A stretch of 64,000 nt of DNA from Dipteris shenzhenensis (Eukaryota > Polypodiophyta > Polypodiopsida > Gleicheniales). The notes beneath the pieces are model-generated. The model worked only from the letters and a program-made list of their open reading frames with translations. It made no database searches and was not told the origin of the DNA. Location of the stretch: assembly GCA_047967505.1 (NCBI GenBank), contig CM106541.1; one strand, given 5' to 3'. Position 1 is the first letter of the stretch. Each line of letters starts with the position of its first letter. A program made the translations under genes and the position numbers. Of the stretch, positions 53,483 through 64,000 are shown piece after piece.

Positions 53483-56400
53483 ATGGAAGGGACGAGTGGA
53501 AGCTCATCCGATGATGCGCCAACGCCCGGGAGCACAAAGTGGTTTACGGAGAGGTTATATTGTCATTGCACTCATTGCAAGCAAGAAGTACGACATCGTC
53601 GTATTATCATGCGCCACTTGCGGATGTATGGGGAGGAGCCAGAACCAGTACCCCCTGTTGGTGTTGCACATGTTGATGGATCATTGGTAAGTCAAAGCTG
53701 TTTAAGTTCGCAATCTTATTGTATACCCGGAATTAGAAGATCTTCTATTTACACGAATGAGCTTATGACAGGATGACGAGGGTGACGAGGGTACACATAT
53801 ACCTTCTCACTTTCAACAAGACTATAGTCTCCCGGATGACAACGAGGGTATGGTCGACATAATGGATTCCATTTTTAGGGGCACTACATCCCACGCACAC
53901 GTGATGTCAGAGTCTGAGGTGAAAATGCGAGAGTTGCAATCAACACAATTGTACGAGGGTGCCAGGATGTCTAAACTACGTGCTTGTCTCTCAATCTTGA
54001 ATCTACAAGTACAGTATGGGTGGTCGGATACAAGTGTCTCGGCCTTAATGAGGTTAGCCCTTGCATTAATTTGATTGACTCATTATTTGGATATTGTTTG
54101 TTTTGAGAATCATCATTTGGATAGTGTCTTTGTCATAGGTTGCTCCAAAAGATGTTGCCTGCACCAAATACCATGCCCGCATCAAGAGATGAAGCGAAAA
54201 AGATGCTAACAATGGTGGGTATGGATTATGATACCATCCATGCTTGCCGTAATGATTGTATTCTCTTTCGTCGTCGTGAGCATGGAGATTTGGCTAGTTG
54301 TCCAAAGTGTGGGGAACAACGATATAGAGATGACTTGCAGGGTGAGAGGATACCGGTAAAGGTCTTAAGACACTTTCCCATCATTGCAAGAATACAACAC
54401 ATGTTTCGATGCAAATCCATAGCGGAGTTGATGACATGGCATGCATCTCATCGGTCCACTGATCACACATTGAGGATTCCCGCAGATTGTGCAGCTTGGA
54501 AGCACATAGATAATCAGTGGCCGGACTTTGCGAGAGAGCCACGCAACTTACATCTTGGGCTAGCCATGGACGGCGTGAATCCTTTCGGGTTACGCTCGAC
54601 ATCTTGGTCGACATGGCCCATAGTCGTGGTGAATTACAATATCCCACCATGGCTAACAATAAAAAAGGGACACCTCATGCTTGCACTACTTGTGCCAGGA
54701 AAGTACAAGGCAAAAAACATGGACGTGTACATGGCACCTTTGATAGAGGAGTTACAGATATTATGGAGAGGAGTGCAGGTCTTTGATATTTCCAGAGCTC
54801 CTAGGCATACCAATGATATTTTAGTCAGGGGTATCTTGATGTGGACCATGCATGACTACCCAGGATATGGAGAGTGCACAGGTACGTGGTTATGTCTTTA
54901 CATGTACAATGAGGGATTATGCTTTTTTTACTCTCTTTTGCACGCATGTCTTGTACTAACATATTCATGCACGCGTGCAGGACTTGTTACAAGTGGGTAC
55001 CATGCTTGTCTTGTTTGTGGACCCGCTCTGAAATCGCTTGCACGCTACTCCAAACACATGAGGAAAAATGTTTATGAAGGTCATGCTCGATACCTTCCGC
55101 TCGACCATCTCGCACGTGGAGGTCAGCTTGATCCACCACCATCATATTTGAAAGCAAGTGATTGGATTCAAGCTTGGAGGGAGAATGGAGAGGAACCTCC
55201 TCCTGGTATGAAGAGGCTATCGATCTTTCACGAGCTTCCTTATTGGGGTCAGTTACAAATCAATCATCTCTTGGATCCCATGCATATCTTTAAGAATGTG
55301 GGGGCTACCATTTGGGCACACTTGGTTGGTTCCAAGGACTCGAGAGGAGTGCGAGAAGACTTGCGTGCTATGAATAGGATGTCTCGTTTGTGGCCCCAAG
55401 TGCATGCTTCAGGAAAAGTTGTCCTCCCGAAAGCAACGTGGATCCTCTCTACGAGGGAGGAGGCAGCGATCAAGGCAGACATTGCCTCTTTTCAAACACT
55501 GACAGGGTACATGCGTTGCTTGAAAGGAGCATTTTCAAAGGACAATAAGCTTAGTGGCCTCAAGTCCCATGATTGGCACAAGGTCTTATAGGTATTCTAA
55601 GTAGAATTAGTGTACCGATAATAGTGATGCATTAGCGTAATTATTATTATGTTATATTGTTGACATGATTTCATTGTTGCTTTGATAGTTCATCCTTCCA
55701 ATTACAATAAAAGGGTGCTTACAAGAAGATGTTAGAAATGCTATATTCAAGATCTGTGGTATTGTGAGGTATGCTTACTATCAATTCGCATTATGTATTT
55801 TCTTCATGGACATGTGAAATAGGTGGATATCTCAAAAAGAGATCTCTATATCGAGCATCGAGAAGGCTAGGGTGGAATCCATCGAAGCCGTATGCTTGCT
55901 TGAGAAGCACTTTCCCTCAAGCATTATGACAACTCAAGTCCACTTGCTTGTGCACATAGTTGATGAGGTGGCTATAGCAGGTACCGTTCATAATCGATGG
56001 ATGTTTTTTCTCGAGCGGTTTATGAAAACTTTAAAGGGGTTTGTAAGACAAAGAGCAAGACCAGAAGCAAGCATGGCAGAGGGATGGCTTGTTGTGCAAG
56101 AGTCATTAGTATATATCACAGAGTTTCTTGCATCCACGGATCCTGATATGCCACAAGCTTGGCACAACAAGGATGATGATCGCATCATTGGCGAGGTCCC
56201 CCAAGGAAAAGGGATTGAAAGAAAGATGAGCGAAGAGCAAATGGAGAAATTCAATAAGTTTTGTATCCTCAATAGCCCTGAGATGCAGAAGTGGATTGAG
56301 AGATATGAAGTGGCCAAAGCAAAAAGAATAAATGCAAGGACGAGATTTAGAGTAATGTACAGGCGATCACAACCATATCCACGAGATCTGGCTCTTCTCC

Positions 56401-57504
56401 CTACTCACATGTCACTTGATTGGCTACAACTAGCTATACGTAAAGCCGAACGTGATGGAGAGACAATAAACGAGCGCGAGCGGGAGTTATCATCTGGATG
56501 TATGGTGCATGTAAGTTTCTTATCTCTTGATGTAATTAAGTAATTATTTGTGGCAATATATGCTATAAAATAGGTGCATCTTCATTGTTTTAATGATGCT
56601 CTTTTACAGTACAAAAAGTACAATGCATTATGGTCATATGGACGACATTTTCGCGTAGAACGCATCGATTCAAAGAGAGTCACGTATGATTATGGAGTCA
56701 TGGCTAACTTCACACAAGATAGCCGAGCAAGTGCTTCGGATACCAATCTTCTCTCCTCACAGTTGGATTATTGTGGAACCATACGCGACATCTATGAAAT
56801 TGATTTCAGACGATTTACTATTTTCATTCTTGATGTAAAATGGTTTAGAACTACTTACAACGGTCCCCATGCGACTGTGAGAAAAGATGGTAGCGGTCTC
56901 TTTGCAATAGACTCCACCAAACATTGGACCGATGAAAGTGATACTTTTGTTCTTCCCGAGCACTGTGAGCAGGTGCATACTAATGATTTAATTAGTCAAA
57001 GCTTTCGTTTTTTAAGTCCATTGATATATATATAATTGACGACATTTGGCACGTGATTTTTCATCTTCAATATAGGTGGTTTTTCATCCGGATCGTTCTG
57101 ATCCAAGATGGTGGTACGTGATCCAAGTTGCACCACGAAGTAAGCAGATTTTTGAAGATCGAGATGTGGATATGGAGATGCCACTACCAATGCCGGATCC
57201 AATTGATGAATCTAGCGAAGAAGATGTAGATCACCATATGAGGCAAGAGGAAGATGCGCATAATGACATCGCACGGGAGGAGGATGGAGATCACGATATT
57301 GATGAGGAAGACAACAATCGTCAAGATCAATCACCACACTTAAGCTTAATTGAAGAAGATGATCAAATACTTTTAGGTGAACGTACGATGCTAGAGTACG
57401 ATGATGATATAGGAGATCAACTCGGTATAGAGTTGGAGATAGACTTGCTTGGCGCCTTAGACTTGGCTCAAGATGAAACAGTTGATGTAAATGCTCTTAT
57501 TTAA
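53483..57504 (+). CDS. CACTA-2 tnp2 transposase (TNP2, DUF4218, DUF4216), eight exons, near-intact
   Basis: Predicted exons: 53483-53686, 53772-54052, 54139-54881, 54981-55591, 55689-55768, 55823-56510, 56610-56972, 57076-57504, with GT..AG borders and consistent phases where checked. Exons 1-2 hold a Cys/His module (YCHCTHCKQEVRHRRIIMRH) and MVDIMDSIFRGT. Exons 3-4 are the TNP2 domain (CPKCGEQRYRDDL, HLGLAMDGVNPFGLRS, KYKAKNMDVYMAPLIEEL, MHDYPGYGEC, HELPYWGQLQINHLLDPMH). Exons 5-6 are DUF4218 (MTTQVHLLVHIVDEVAIAGT, RWMFFLERFMKTLKGFVR). Exons 7-8 are DUF4216 (YGVMANF, DVKWFRTTYN, PRWWYVIQVAP) and an acidic tail. The only flaw is a TAG at 55589 at the end of exon 4, shared with CACTA-1. Use of the donor four codons earlier (AAG|GTCTTA) would remove it in frame. 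Confidence 0.88.
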
Positions 57505-57679
57505 TTTGATTTTTCTCATCTCAAACTTGGACATGAATATATGAGCTTCAAAGGCTTGATGTACATGCTCTCATTTTTTAATTCTCTATGAGCTCAAACA
57601 TGTATGAAAATTTTAAAAATTTTGTCATTGGAAGAAAATAAATTTTAAGGCTTTAAAAAAAAAAAAACCTCTCTGTAAA

Positions 57680-57894
57680 ACGTCGCTATAATATAGTGTC
57701 TCAATGTCGCTATATAGCGACCTTTAAAAGTCGCTATATAGCGACTTTTACTAACGTCGCTATATAGCGACGCTTAGTAAACGTCGCTATATAGCGACGA
57801 TTTACGACACCCGATTTTTATACCAACGATTAACGCTAAGCGGGCGCTAATGGTCGGTACGTAAACGTCGCAATACGATGCGTGTGTAGTAGTG
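57680..57894. repeat. 3' subterminal palindromes and terminus of CACTA-2
   Basis: Three perfect GTCGCTATATAGCGAC copies plus one near copy at 57700-57800, then a diverged hairpin (ACCAACGATTAACGC / GCGCTAATGGTCGGT), CGTCGCAATACG, and the terminal GTGTGTAGTAGTG. Confidence 0.93.
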
Positions 57895-58386
57895 ACTCGT
57901 GATATGCCAGGGTGACCGTTGTGCATTTATGTCACTGACTTGTTAGCTGCAGATGCAGTTAATACACCTCCCATGAATAATAGCTAGATGATAGCTATTC
58001 TTATGTACTCTAGTTCGTGGCTCAGTTAGTATGCCACCTTAGTTAGCTGAGTTTGGTTTGAGACCCACATATAGGGTTCTCCTATTTCTTTGCTTCACAT
58101 ATTCTTATATTTTCTATCTTTCAAATGAGTTCTACGTGGTGGCTTCTACCACCTTAGAGTGTCTCTCAGGCAGTTCTCAGCCCAACTCTTCCATGGAAGT
58201 CAGAATCCTTGAGCTACCTTAGCAGACAAGAATGGCGCTTGTGTGGAGTACCATGAGTTGGGACTGGAAATACAATATGGGAAGTTCTCTATGACCTTGC
58301 GTCGATCTTCAACAACCTCTCAAGTAGCTCTATTTGTACAAATAGAGTTCTATTCATACAAAGTAGGTCTATGCATATGAATAAAG
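57895..58386 (+). other. Right half of the copia P LTR and flank
   Basis: Begins with the target duplication ACT and continues the LTR cut at 46477. The LTR end cannot be fixed without its partner. 58328-58352 contains the 20-bp palindrome CTCTATTTGTACAAATAGAG, and 58374-58386 is the left arm of the palindrome hit by copia C. No gene. Confidence 0.6.
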
Positions 58387-58686
58387 TGTAAAGAATTAGG
58401 GAGAGAGATAGGAGACTCAAGTTCAGCTTTCTTCACAACACACAAAAGAGAGAGGACACAAGGTTGGAGGGTGAAGCCTTTCTTCACTTTTGCACACACA
58501 ACAATTATACAATAGAAGAGGGAAATACCCTATATGTCAAAACCTAGAATACGTGGTTCATATGTGAACCCAAACCAAAAACATACGTGGTAGTCTAACT
58601 ACACCACGAGTACAACTAACATAGGCGGTGACATAAATGATAGTCATCCAGGAGATATATCGGGGGTAGAGCTTGATATCTCAACA
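58387..58686 (-). repeat. 3' LTR of copia C
   Basis: On the minus strand it starts TGTTGAGATATCAAGCTCTA and ends CTAATTCTTTACA. The pol frame ends inside it (stop at 58644). It keeps a segment around CATACGTGGTAGTCTAACT that the right LTR lacks. Confidence 0.95.
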
Positions 58687-58697
58687 CTCCCCCTCAA
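58687..58697 (-). promoter_or_regulatory. Polypurine tract of copia C
   Basis: On the minus strand TTGAGGGGGAG directly precedes the 3' LTR, as expected for the plus-strand primer. Confidence 0.85.
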
Positions 58698-59305
58698 GCT
58701 CAAATCCATCTCACGTACACCAAGCAAGCTCCTAAATATGCGAAGCTTCTCGGTACCCAATGCCTTCGTAAAAATATCAGCCACCTGCTCCTCAGTGCTG
58801 ACATAGACAAGATCAATCTCACCAGCTAGAACCTTCTCTCTCACAAAGTGATAATGCACCTCAATGTGCTTCGTTCTAGCATGATAAACTGGATTATTAG
58901 CAAGCATGATGCTGCTAATGTTGTCACAATGAATGACAACTGCTGCATGAATTGACTGTCCCATATCTGCAAGTAGCTTCCGTAACCAAGCTACCTCACA
59001 TGCAGCCATTGCTGCACCCCTGTACTCAGCCTCTGTGCTCGACAAGGCAACTGTTGGCTGCTTCTTGCTGCTCCAACTGATGGCACCACTCCCAAGGGAA
59101 AACATAAAACCACTAGTAGATCTCCTGTCTGAGACACTACCAGCCCAGTCAGCATCTGTGTATCCATGTACTTGTAATGCACACCCAACTTCATAAAACA
59201 ATCCATAATGCAATGTGGACTTCACATACCGCAGTATGCGTCTAGCCGCATCCAAATGTGGCTTCCTCGGTGCCTGCATAAACTGACTCACCAGCCCCAC
59301 AGCAT

Positions 59306-59319
59306 AGCTCAAAGCTCAA
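59306..59319. repeat. 7-bp tandem duplication in copia C pol
   Basis: AGCTCAA twice. It explains the frame change between the reverse transcriptase/connection region and RNase H. Confidence 0.9.
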
Positions 59320-62300
59320 ATCTGGTCTGGTTATAGTCATGTAAATCAAGCTACCTACTATGCGCCTGTACATAGTAATATCTTCAAGAAGCTCACCTGA
59401 CTCTGCATTGAGCTTCACATTCTACTCCAATGGAACAGAGATAGGCTTACAGCCTGTCATCCCATATTTGGACAGCATGTCCAAACCGTATTGCCTTTGC
59501 AACAGCCATATCCCACTCGGGGATCTAATAACCTCAATGCCCAAGAAGTAACGCAGCTCTCCCAAATCCTTCATCTCAAATTTCTGCTTCAACAGCAGCT
59601 TCACTTCATTAATGTCTGCATCACTATCACCTGTAATAATCAAGTCATCAACATAGATGACTATAAGCACAATCCCTTTGTTTGTCCTTTTCACATAAAG
59701 TGAAAAATCTGAATTGGAAATCTGAAATCCAATAGTGACAAGATATTGCCCTATCTTGTCTGACCATGCCCTCGGTGCCTGTTTTAAGCGATACAAGGCT
59801 TTGCGCAACCTGCATACAAAATCGAGGTGTGCATTATCCTCATAACCTTCTGGCTGCATCATATAAACCTCTTCCTGCAAGTCACCATGCAAGAAGGCAT
59901 TTTTCACATCCATCTGATGCAAAGACTATCCCTTTGCAGCAGCCATAGCAATTACTACTCTCACGGTTGCCATCTTTGCAACTGGGCTGAAAGTTTCCTC
60001 ATAGTCAATTCCATATGTCTGTGCAAAACCTTTGGCAACCAATCTTGCCTTGTCCCTGCTAACAGACCCATCAGCATTGTGCTTTACTTTGTAAACCCAC
60101 TTGCAGCCAATAGCCTTCTTATCATGAGGCAAAGGCATCAAATCCCAAGTGTGGTTTGCATCCAAGGCAGCCATCTCTTCATCCATAGCTGCTTCCCAAT
60201 TTTTATGCCCTGCTGCATCCTCAAAACATGTGGGCTCTGGCTCCTCTAGAACCTTGACCATATAAGCATAGTGATGTGTTGTATACCCATCATATCTCAG
60301 CCTATCAACTGGATACTTAATACGAGTGGACCTCCGTACAACTGGATCAGTTGCAGGAGTCTTTAAATCATGCCTGCTTTTCCTTGCACCAGGTGTAACA
60401 ACAGAAGGAATCCCAAGTTCCTCATCAAGGCTCATTTCAGAGCCACTTGACTCTCCATCAACATGAGAGCTACCAGCAGACACATCAAACAGTGGAGCAT
60501 GGTCCACTTTTTCTTTTCCCTTATGTGATACCTACACAACACTATCAGGACTGCCATGTGACGATTCACTAGATCTCAATCTCCCTGTCCATGCATTAGA
60601 TCCACTAGTAGAGGACTCTCTGGGTCCACTCAAGGCTTGAGATTGCTGCTTTGCATTTATTGCAGCATTCCCATTTCCTGCATCTGCATCTCCTACCATA
60701 ACAGTTGGTGCATACCAGCTGCTCATTTCATCAAAAACAACATCTCTGCTCACTTGCATTTTGCGGGTGGAAGGGTTATAACAATGATACCCTTTCTGGT
60801 GCAGAGCATATCCAATAAAGATGCATTTTTCTACCTTTGGATCCAGCTTTGTTCTCTTCTCATCAGGAACATGAACATAAGCTATGCAACCAAATACCTT
60901 CAAGTGAGAAATATCTGGTTTTTGGCCTGTATACATTTCTTCAGGCGTCATGCCATGGACAGCTGCAGTGGGGGTTCTGTTCATAATATAAACAGTATTT
61001 GCTACTGCTTCAGCCCAAAAATAATCAGGCATGTTTTTCTCATTTAGGATCGCCCGTCCTACTTCTGCAATATGCCTGTTCTTCCTTTCTGCAACCCCAT
61101 TCTGCTGAGGGGTAGACCTGCATGAGTACTTCCTTTGAATTCCCTGTTCTTTCAGATATTCACAAAATTCTTTTGAAAAGTACTCTCCCCCTCCATCAGA
61201 TCTTAGCACTTTAATATGCACACCTTTCTCTTTTTCAACCATGGCCTTAAAAGCCTTGAAATGGCTGAACACTTCACTTTTGTGCTTCATAAAATAAATC
61301 CACACCTTCCTAGTGTAGTCATCAATAAACGTCACATAATAATGGCATCCACCAATAGAAGCAGCTTTGGTTGTCCAAACATCTGAATGGATCACTTCCA
61401 AAGGTCTTCTGCTCACCTTAGCATTTTTGGGAAATGCATGTCTGGCCTGCTTACCCATTTGGCATGCTTCACATACCTTTTGCATTCCCTCAACTCTGAA
61501 TTTAGGCAAACCTGCAACAATGTTTTTCGTTTGCATAGATTTCAGCCTTTGTATATTCACGTGCCCAATGCGCTTGTGCCATATCTCAATATCTGCAATG
61601 ACACCTCTCCCATGCGCAAACATAGCGGCTTTCACCTCAGGCATATCAACATCCAAGGTGAACATTTTGCCATTTTTGTTGCCTTTTGCAACCAAGCGGC
61701 ACTTATTTTTCAAGTCCTCAACAAAGCATCCATCAGGATTAAATCTAACCTGCAGACCTTGCTCAACCATCTGGCCAACTGAAACCAGGTTCTTAGTGAT
61801 TTTTGGAACATGAAGTAGATCTGCCAAGTACTTCGTTTTGCCATCCTGCATAGCCAATGGCACTTTACCAACCTGCGTAATTGGGTGTGCAGTATCATCA
61901 CCTGTTTCAACATAACCTGGCTTATCCAAATTTCTAACATCATGAAACCACTCACCATGACTGGTCATGTGGTTAGAGGCACCTGAATCAACATACCAAA
62001 CATCATTGCAAGCTGCAGCATCTCCTGACATGGAGTTAACCATATGCTGCATCACAAAAAGGTGCTCATTTCTGTCGTCACCATGCCCACTTGATGATGC
62101 ATAGTTGCTTTGCTGCAACTTCCCACTTTTGATGTCATTCTGCTTTTTATAGCATGTATTCTCCTTGTGTCCAGGCTTTCCACAATAATAGCATTCTGTG
62201 CTGCTATTTACTTGCTGGTTCCTTTGCCATGAACCACGGCCTCTTTGGCTCCCCCTGCCTCTAGAACTACCACATCCTCCTCCATAGGACTGGTTTTCCT

Positions 62301-63006
62301 GTTGTTGCTGCTGATTCTGATTTCCTGCACGGCCACCAAAACAACCTCTTCCTCTACCCCTGCCTCTACCTGTATTCGAGTAGAAAGCAGTCTCTTGAGA
62401 AGTTGAGGTGGCTGAACCACCATTCCTTTGCTCTTCACTCAGCAAGAGAGCAATAAGTTCCTGAAAATCAAGAAATGTGTCACGGACTCCAATGGATGTC
62501 CGAAACTGTGCATAATCTTTCCCAAGACCATTCAAGGTCATGGACACTAAGTCCTCATCATCAACAGGTGCTCCAATGGAGGCAAGAGAATCTGCAAGGC
62601 CTTTCACCTTCAAGGAATACTCATTTATATTCATATTTTTCCTTTGCACATTATGCAACTCCTGCTTTAGCTACATCTTTCGTGCTTTGGTATTTGTGCT
62701 ATATAGCTTCACCAATGTATCCCATGCCTCCTTAGGTGTCTCTACATCCTGTATATGCACAATCATAGAATCTGAAATGCTAACAGATAGCCAATACAAG
62801 CATTTTCTAGCTTTTTCATGCCATTCTTTAAAGGCCTTCAATTCAGCAGGAGTGGGAGCAGCACCCAAAACTGGTTCTGTAGTTTCACCACTGATGTACT
62901 CCCAAACTCCCTTTCCCATAAGGAAGTTTGTCATCCTGAACTTCCATGCTTGGAAGTTGTTCTTGTCAAGCTTCTCACTGACAATGGTAGACAGATTCTC
63001 AGACAT

Positions 63007-63541
63007 TTTACAAATCACGAATTGCAACAGCAACCTGTAAACACAGCAAATGCCTCACAAGGGCAGATAGCAAAACTTCTGCAAACAGCCTCACAGGGGC
63101 AAATCCGCAACACTGACGAAAGTGGTATTTCACCACACAGTCACTTCCTAGTGACGATTTTGCATCAACAGGCAACAGGCATGAATCTGCAACTCCCAAT
63201 ATCTCTGCACACAGGCATACGATGCAATTTCGGTGGCACCTTTCCACCGACTAGCCGCGCAAGTGGTCGCACAGCGAAAAACAGGGCCTTTTTCTGAGTG
63301 CCTGCGAAGAACTTCCGCCTTCAAAATGGGCCCCGAAACGGCCTCAAATCAAAATGGCCCCGAAACGGCGCTCTCGCCACACCGCGAAGGGCCTCTCAAT
63401 CTGAAACAGTGCACTCCTGCACTTCTGGCTGTGCTACCTGCAGAGATTTGCTCCCAAACTCGAAATAGGAAAGCAACACTGGTCCTCTTACCAAGACACC
63501 ACAAACTTGGCTTGCTTTCTTGAGCTCCTTACCACGAACAA
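63007..63541. other. Copia C leader between primer-binding site and gag
   Basis: Untranslated leader on the minus strand. Contains GGGCCCCGAAACGGC-type near-repeats (63328-63370: GGCCCCGAAACGGC twice). No gene. Confidence 0.6.
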
Positions 63542-63554
63542 GGCTCTGATACCA
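63542..63554 (-). promoter_or_regulatory. Primer-binding site of copia C
   Basis: TGGTATCAGAGCC on the minus strand, immediately next to the 5' LTR. It is the initiator-Met tRNA type. Confidence 0.93.
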
Positions 63555-63817
63555 TGTAAAGAATTAGGGAGAGAGATAGGAGACTCAAGTTCAGCTTTCT
63601 TCACAACACACAAAAGAGAGAGGACACAAGGTTGGAGGGTGAAGCCTTTCTTCACTTTTGCACACAACAACCATACAATAGAAGAGGGAAATACCCTATA
63701 TGTCAAAACCTAGAATACGTGGTTCATAACTACACCACGAGTACAACTAACATAGGCGGTGACATAAATGATAGTCATCCAGGAGATATATCGGGGGTAG
63801 AGCTTGATATCTCAACA
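63555..63817 (-). repeat. 5' LTR of copia C
   Basis: 263 bp, same ends as 58387-58686. The promoter should lie here; AATTGTTGTG-type A/T-rich sequence is present, but no clean TATA box is seen after the deletion. Confidence 0.95.
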
Positions 63818-64000
63818 TAAAGTAGCTTTATTCATATGAGTAATATCTAGCTAGAAAACTCATGTGTTTTCACTAGTCGAATGGACAACTCAATCCCAAC
63901 TAAGGACTTAGAAATGTACAAGATTGACATATTTGTATACTATGATGTATTCGACAACATCACATTTCTTGTATACAAACCATGATGTTAGATCAGTTCA
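63818..64000. other. Right flank of copia C
   Basis: Target duplication TAAAG and the right arm of the palindromic target (63826-63838), then A/T-rich DNA without a gene. Confidence 0.6.

Larger units (their letters stand above)
46478..57894 (+). mobile_element. CACTA-2: complete En/Spm-type transposon, 11,417 bp
   Basis: Begins CACTACAAGGCATAGG at 46478 and ends CGTGTGTAGTAGTG at 57894, whose complement starts CACTACTACACACG. The flanking ACT (46475-46477 and 57895-57897) is a perfect 3-bp target duplication. GTCGCTATATAGCGAC palindromes cluster at both ends and in the middle. Two divergent genes: tnpA-like on the minus strand and tnp2 on the plus strand. The target is the 3' LTR of copia P. 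Confidence 0.96.
58644..63006 (-). pseudogene. Copia C gag-pol polyprotein with four TAG codons and one frameshift
   Basis: Starts at ATG 63006 (MSENLSTIVSEKLDKNNF). Gag (UBN2 type) is followed by the zinc knuckle CYYCGKPGHKENTC near 62190 and protease VDSGASNHMTSH near 61990. Integrase has HKRIGHVN, SDVWTTKAAS, SDGGGEYFS and PQQNGVAERKNR (61590-61060). Reverse transcriptase has QMDVKNAFLHGDLQEEVYM and YVDDLIITGDS (59930-59640). RNase H has SSTEAEYRGAAMAACEVAW, HCDNISSIMLANN and VADIFTKALGTEK (59080-58740). In-frame TAG: 62671, 60532 and 59422 at Gln positions and 59926 at a Trp position. A 7-bp tandem duplication (59306-59319) shifts the frame before RNase H. Otherwise it is uninterrupted, so decay is recent. 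Confidence 0.93.
58387..63817 (-). mobile_element. Copia C: full-length Ty1/copia retrotransposon, 5,431 bp
   Basis: LTRs are 58387-58686 (300 bp) and 63555-63817 (263 bp), TG...CA. They are nearly identical apart from a deletion of about 35 bp in the right copy, a CA-repeat difference and one or two substitutions. Target duplication TAAAG is at 58382-58386 and 63818-63822. Primer-binding site and polypurine tract are in place. One gag-pol frame is broken only by four TAG codons and one 7-bp duplication. Confidence 0.97.

Noticed and set aside
58644-63006. TAG codons as evidence of a recoded or read-through genetic code
   Set aside because: TAG is used as a normal-looking terminator nearby, other lesions coexist, and CACTA-1 versus CACTA-2 shows the same changes as ordinary C-to-T mutation.
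1-64000. tRNA, rRNA or organellar DNA insert
   Set aside because: I saw no cloverleaf-type sequence or recognisable rRNA or organellar gene; the only tRNA-related stretches are the retrotransposon primer-binding sites.

Overview
The window is nuclear DNA of a land plant, in a repeat-dense, gene-poor part of the genome. Three things point there. The CACTA elements encode TNP2, DUF4218 and DUF4216 domains. The Ty1/copia elements are primed by initiator-Met tRNA. The telomere-type repeats are of the plant CCCTAAA kind. The DNA transposon in the left fifth encodes a transposase of a DGxGGQFK type that I associate with mosses, algae and other seedless lineages. A seedless plant (bryophyte, lycophyte or fern) is therefore my best guess, held weakly. 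I found no complete host gene; almost everything readable is a nested mobile element.

Left part (1-25 kb). A CACTA element (CACTA-1, 5' end off the left edge, 3' end at 18979) was inserted into the transposase gene of an older, inverted CACTA element (CACTA-3, 18980 to about 24.2 kb). CACTA-1 was in turn split by a DNA transposon of about 13.1 kb (about 133-13275). That element is the most novel object here. It has a 23-bp perfect terminal inverted repeat, subterminal arrays of an 18-bp palindrome at both ends, and a decayed DDE transposase gene. It also has a divergent gene for a coiled-coil protein with a RING-H2 finger, a 187-bp satellite, and a second satellite whose period changes in steps of 7 because each unit carries CCCTAAA repeats.

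Middle (25.7-46 kb). A plus-strand copia (A) and a minus-strand copia (B) are fused tail to tail at about 30.58 kb through 14 bp of shared sequence. Copia B is split in its integrase by a young Ty3/gypsy element (31398-41094, LTRs 494/495 identical, 5-bp target duplication). The gypsy pol frame runs on for about 900 extra codons. Between the primer-binding site and gag of copia B lies a truncated TPR-protein fragment in antisense, probably captured from a host gene.

Right part (46-64 kb). The 3' end of a third copia (P) was hit by a complete CACTA element (CACTA-2, 46478-57894, 3-bp target duplication ACT). CACTA-2 carries divergent tnp2 and tnpA-like genes, 16-bp palindromes GTCGCTATATAGCGAC at both ends and also between the two genes, and about 3.3 kb of palindrome-rich satellite inside a likely 5'-UTR intron. 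A fourth copia (C, 58387-63817, minus strand, target duplication TAAAG) sits in a palindromic target just beyond.

A pattern crosses families: most nonsense codons in the decayed genes fit CAG to TAG, CGA to TGA, or TGG to TAG/TGA. Three of these can be read directly by comparing CACTA-1 with CACTA-2. This is what C-to-T decay of methylated plant transposons would give.
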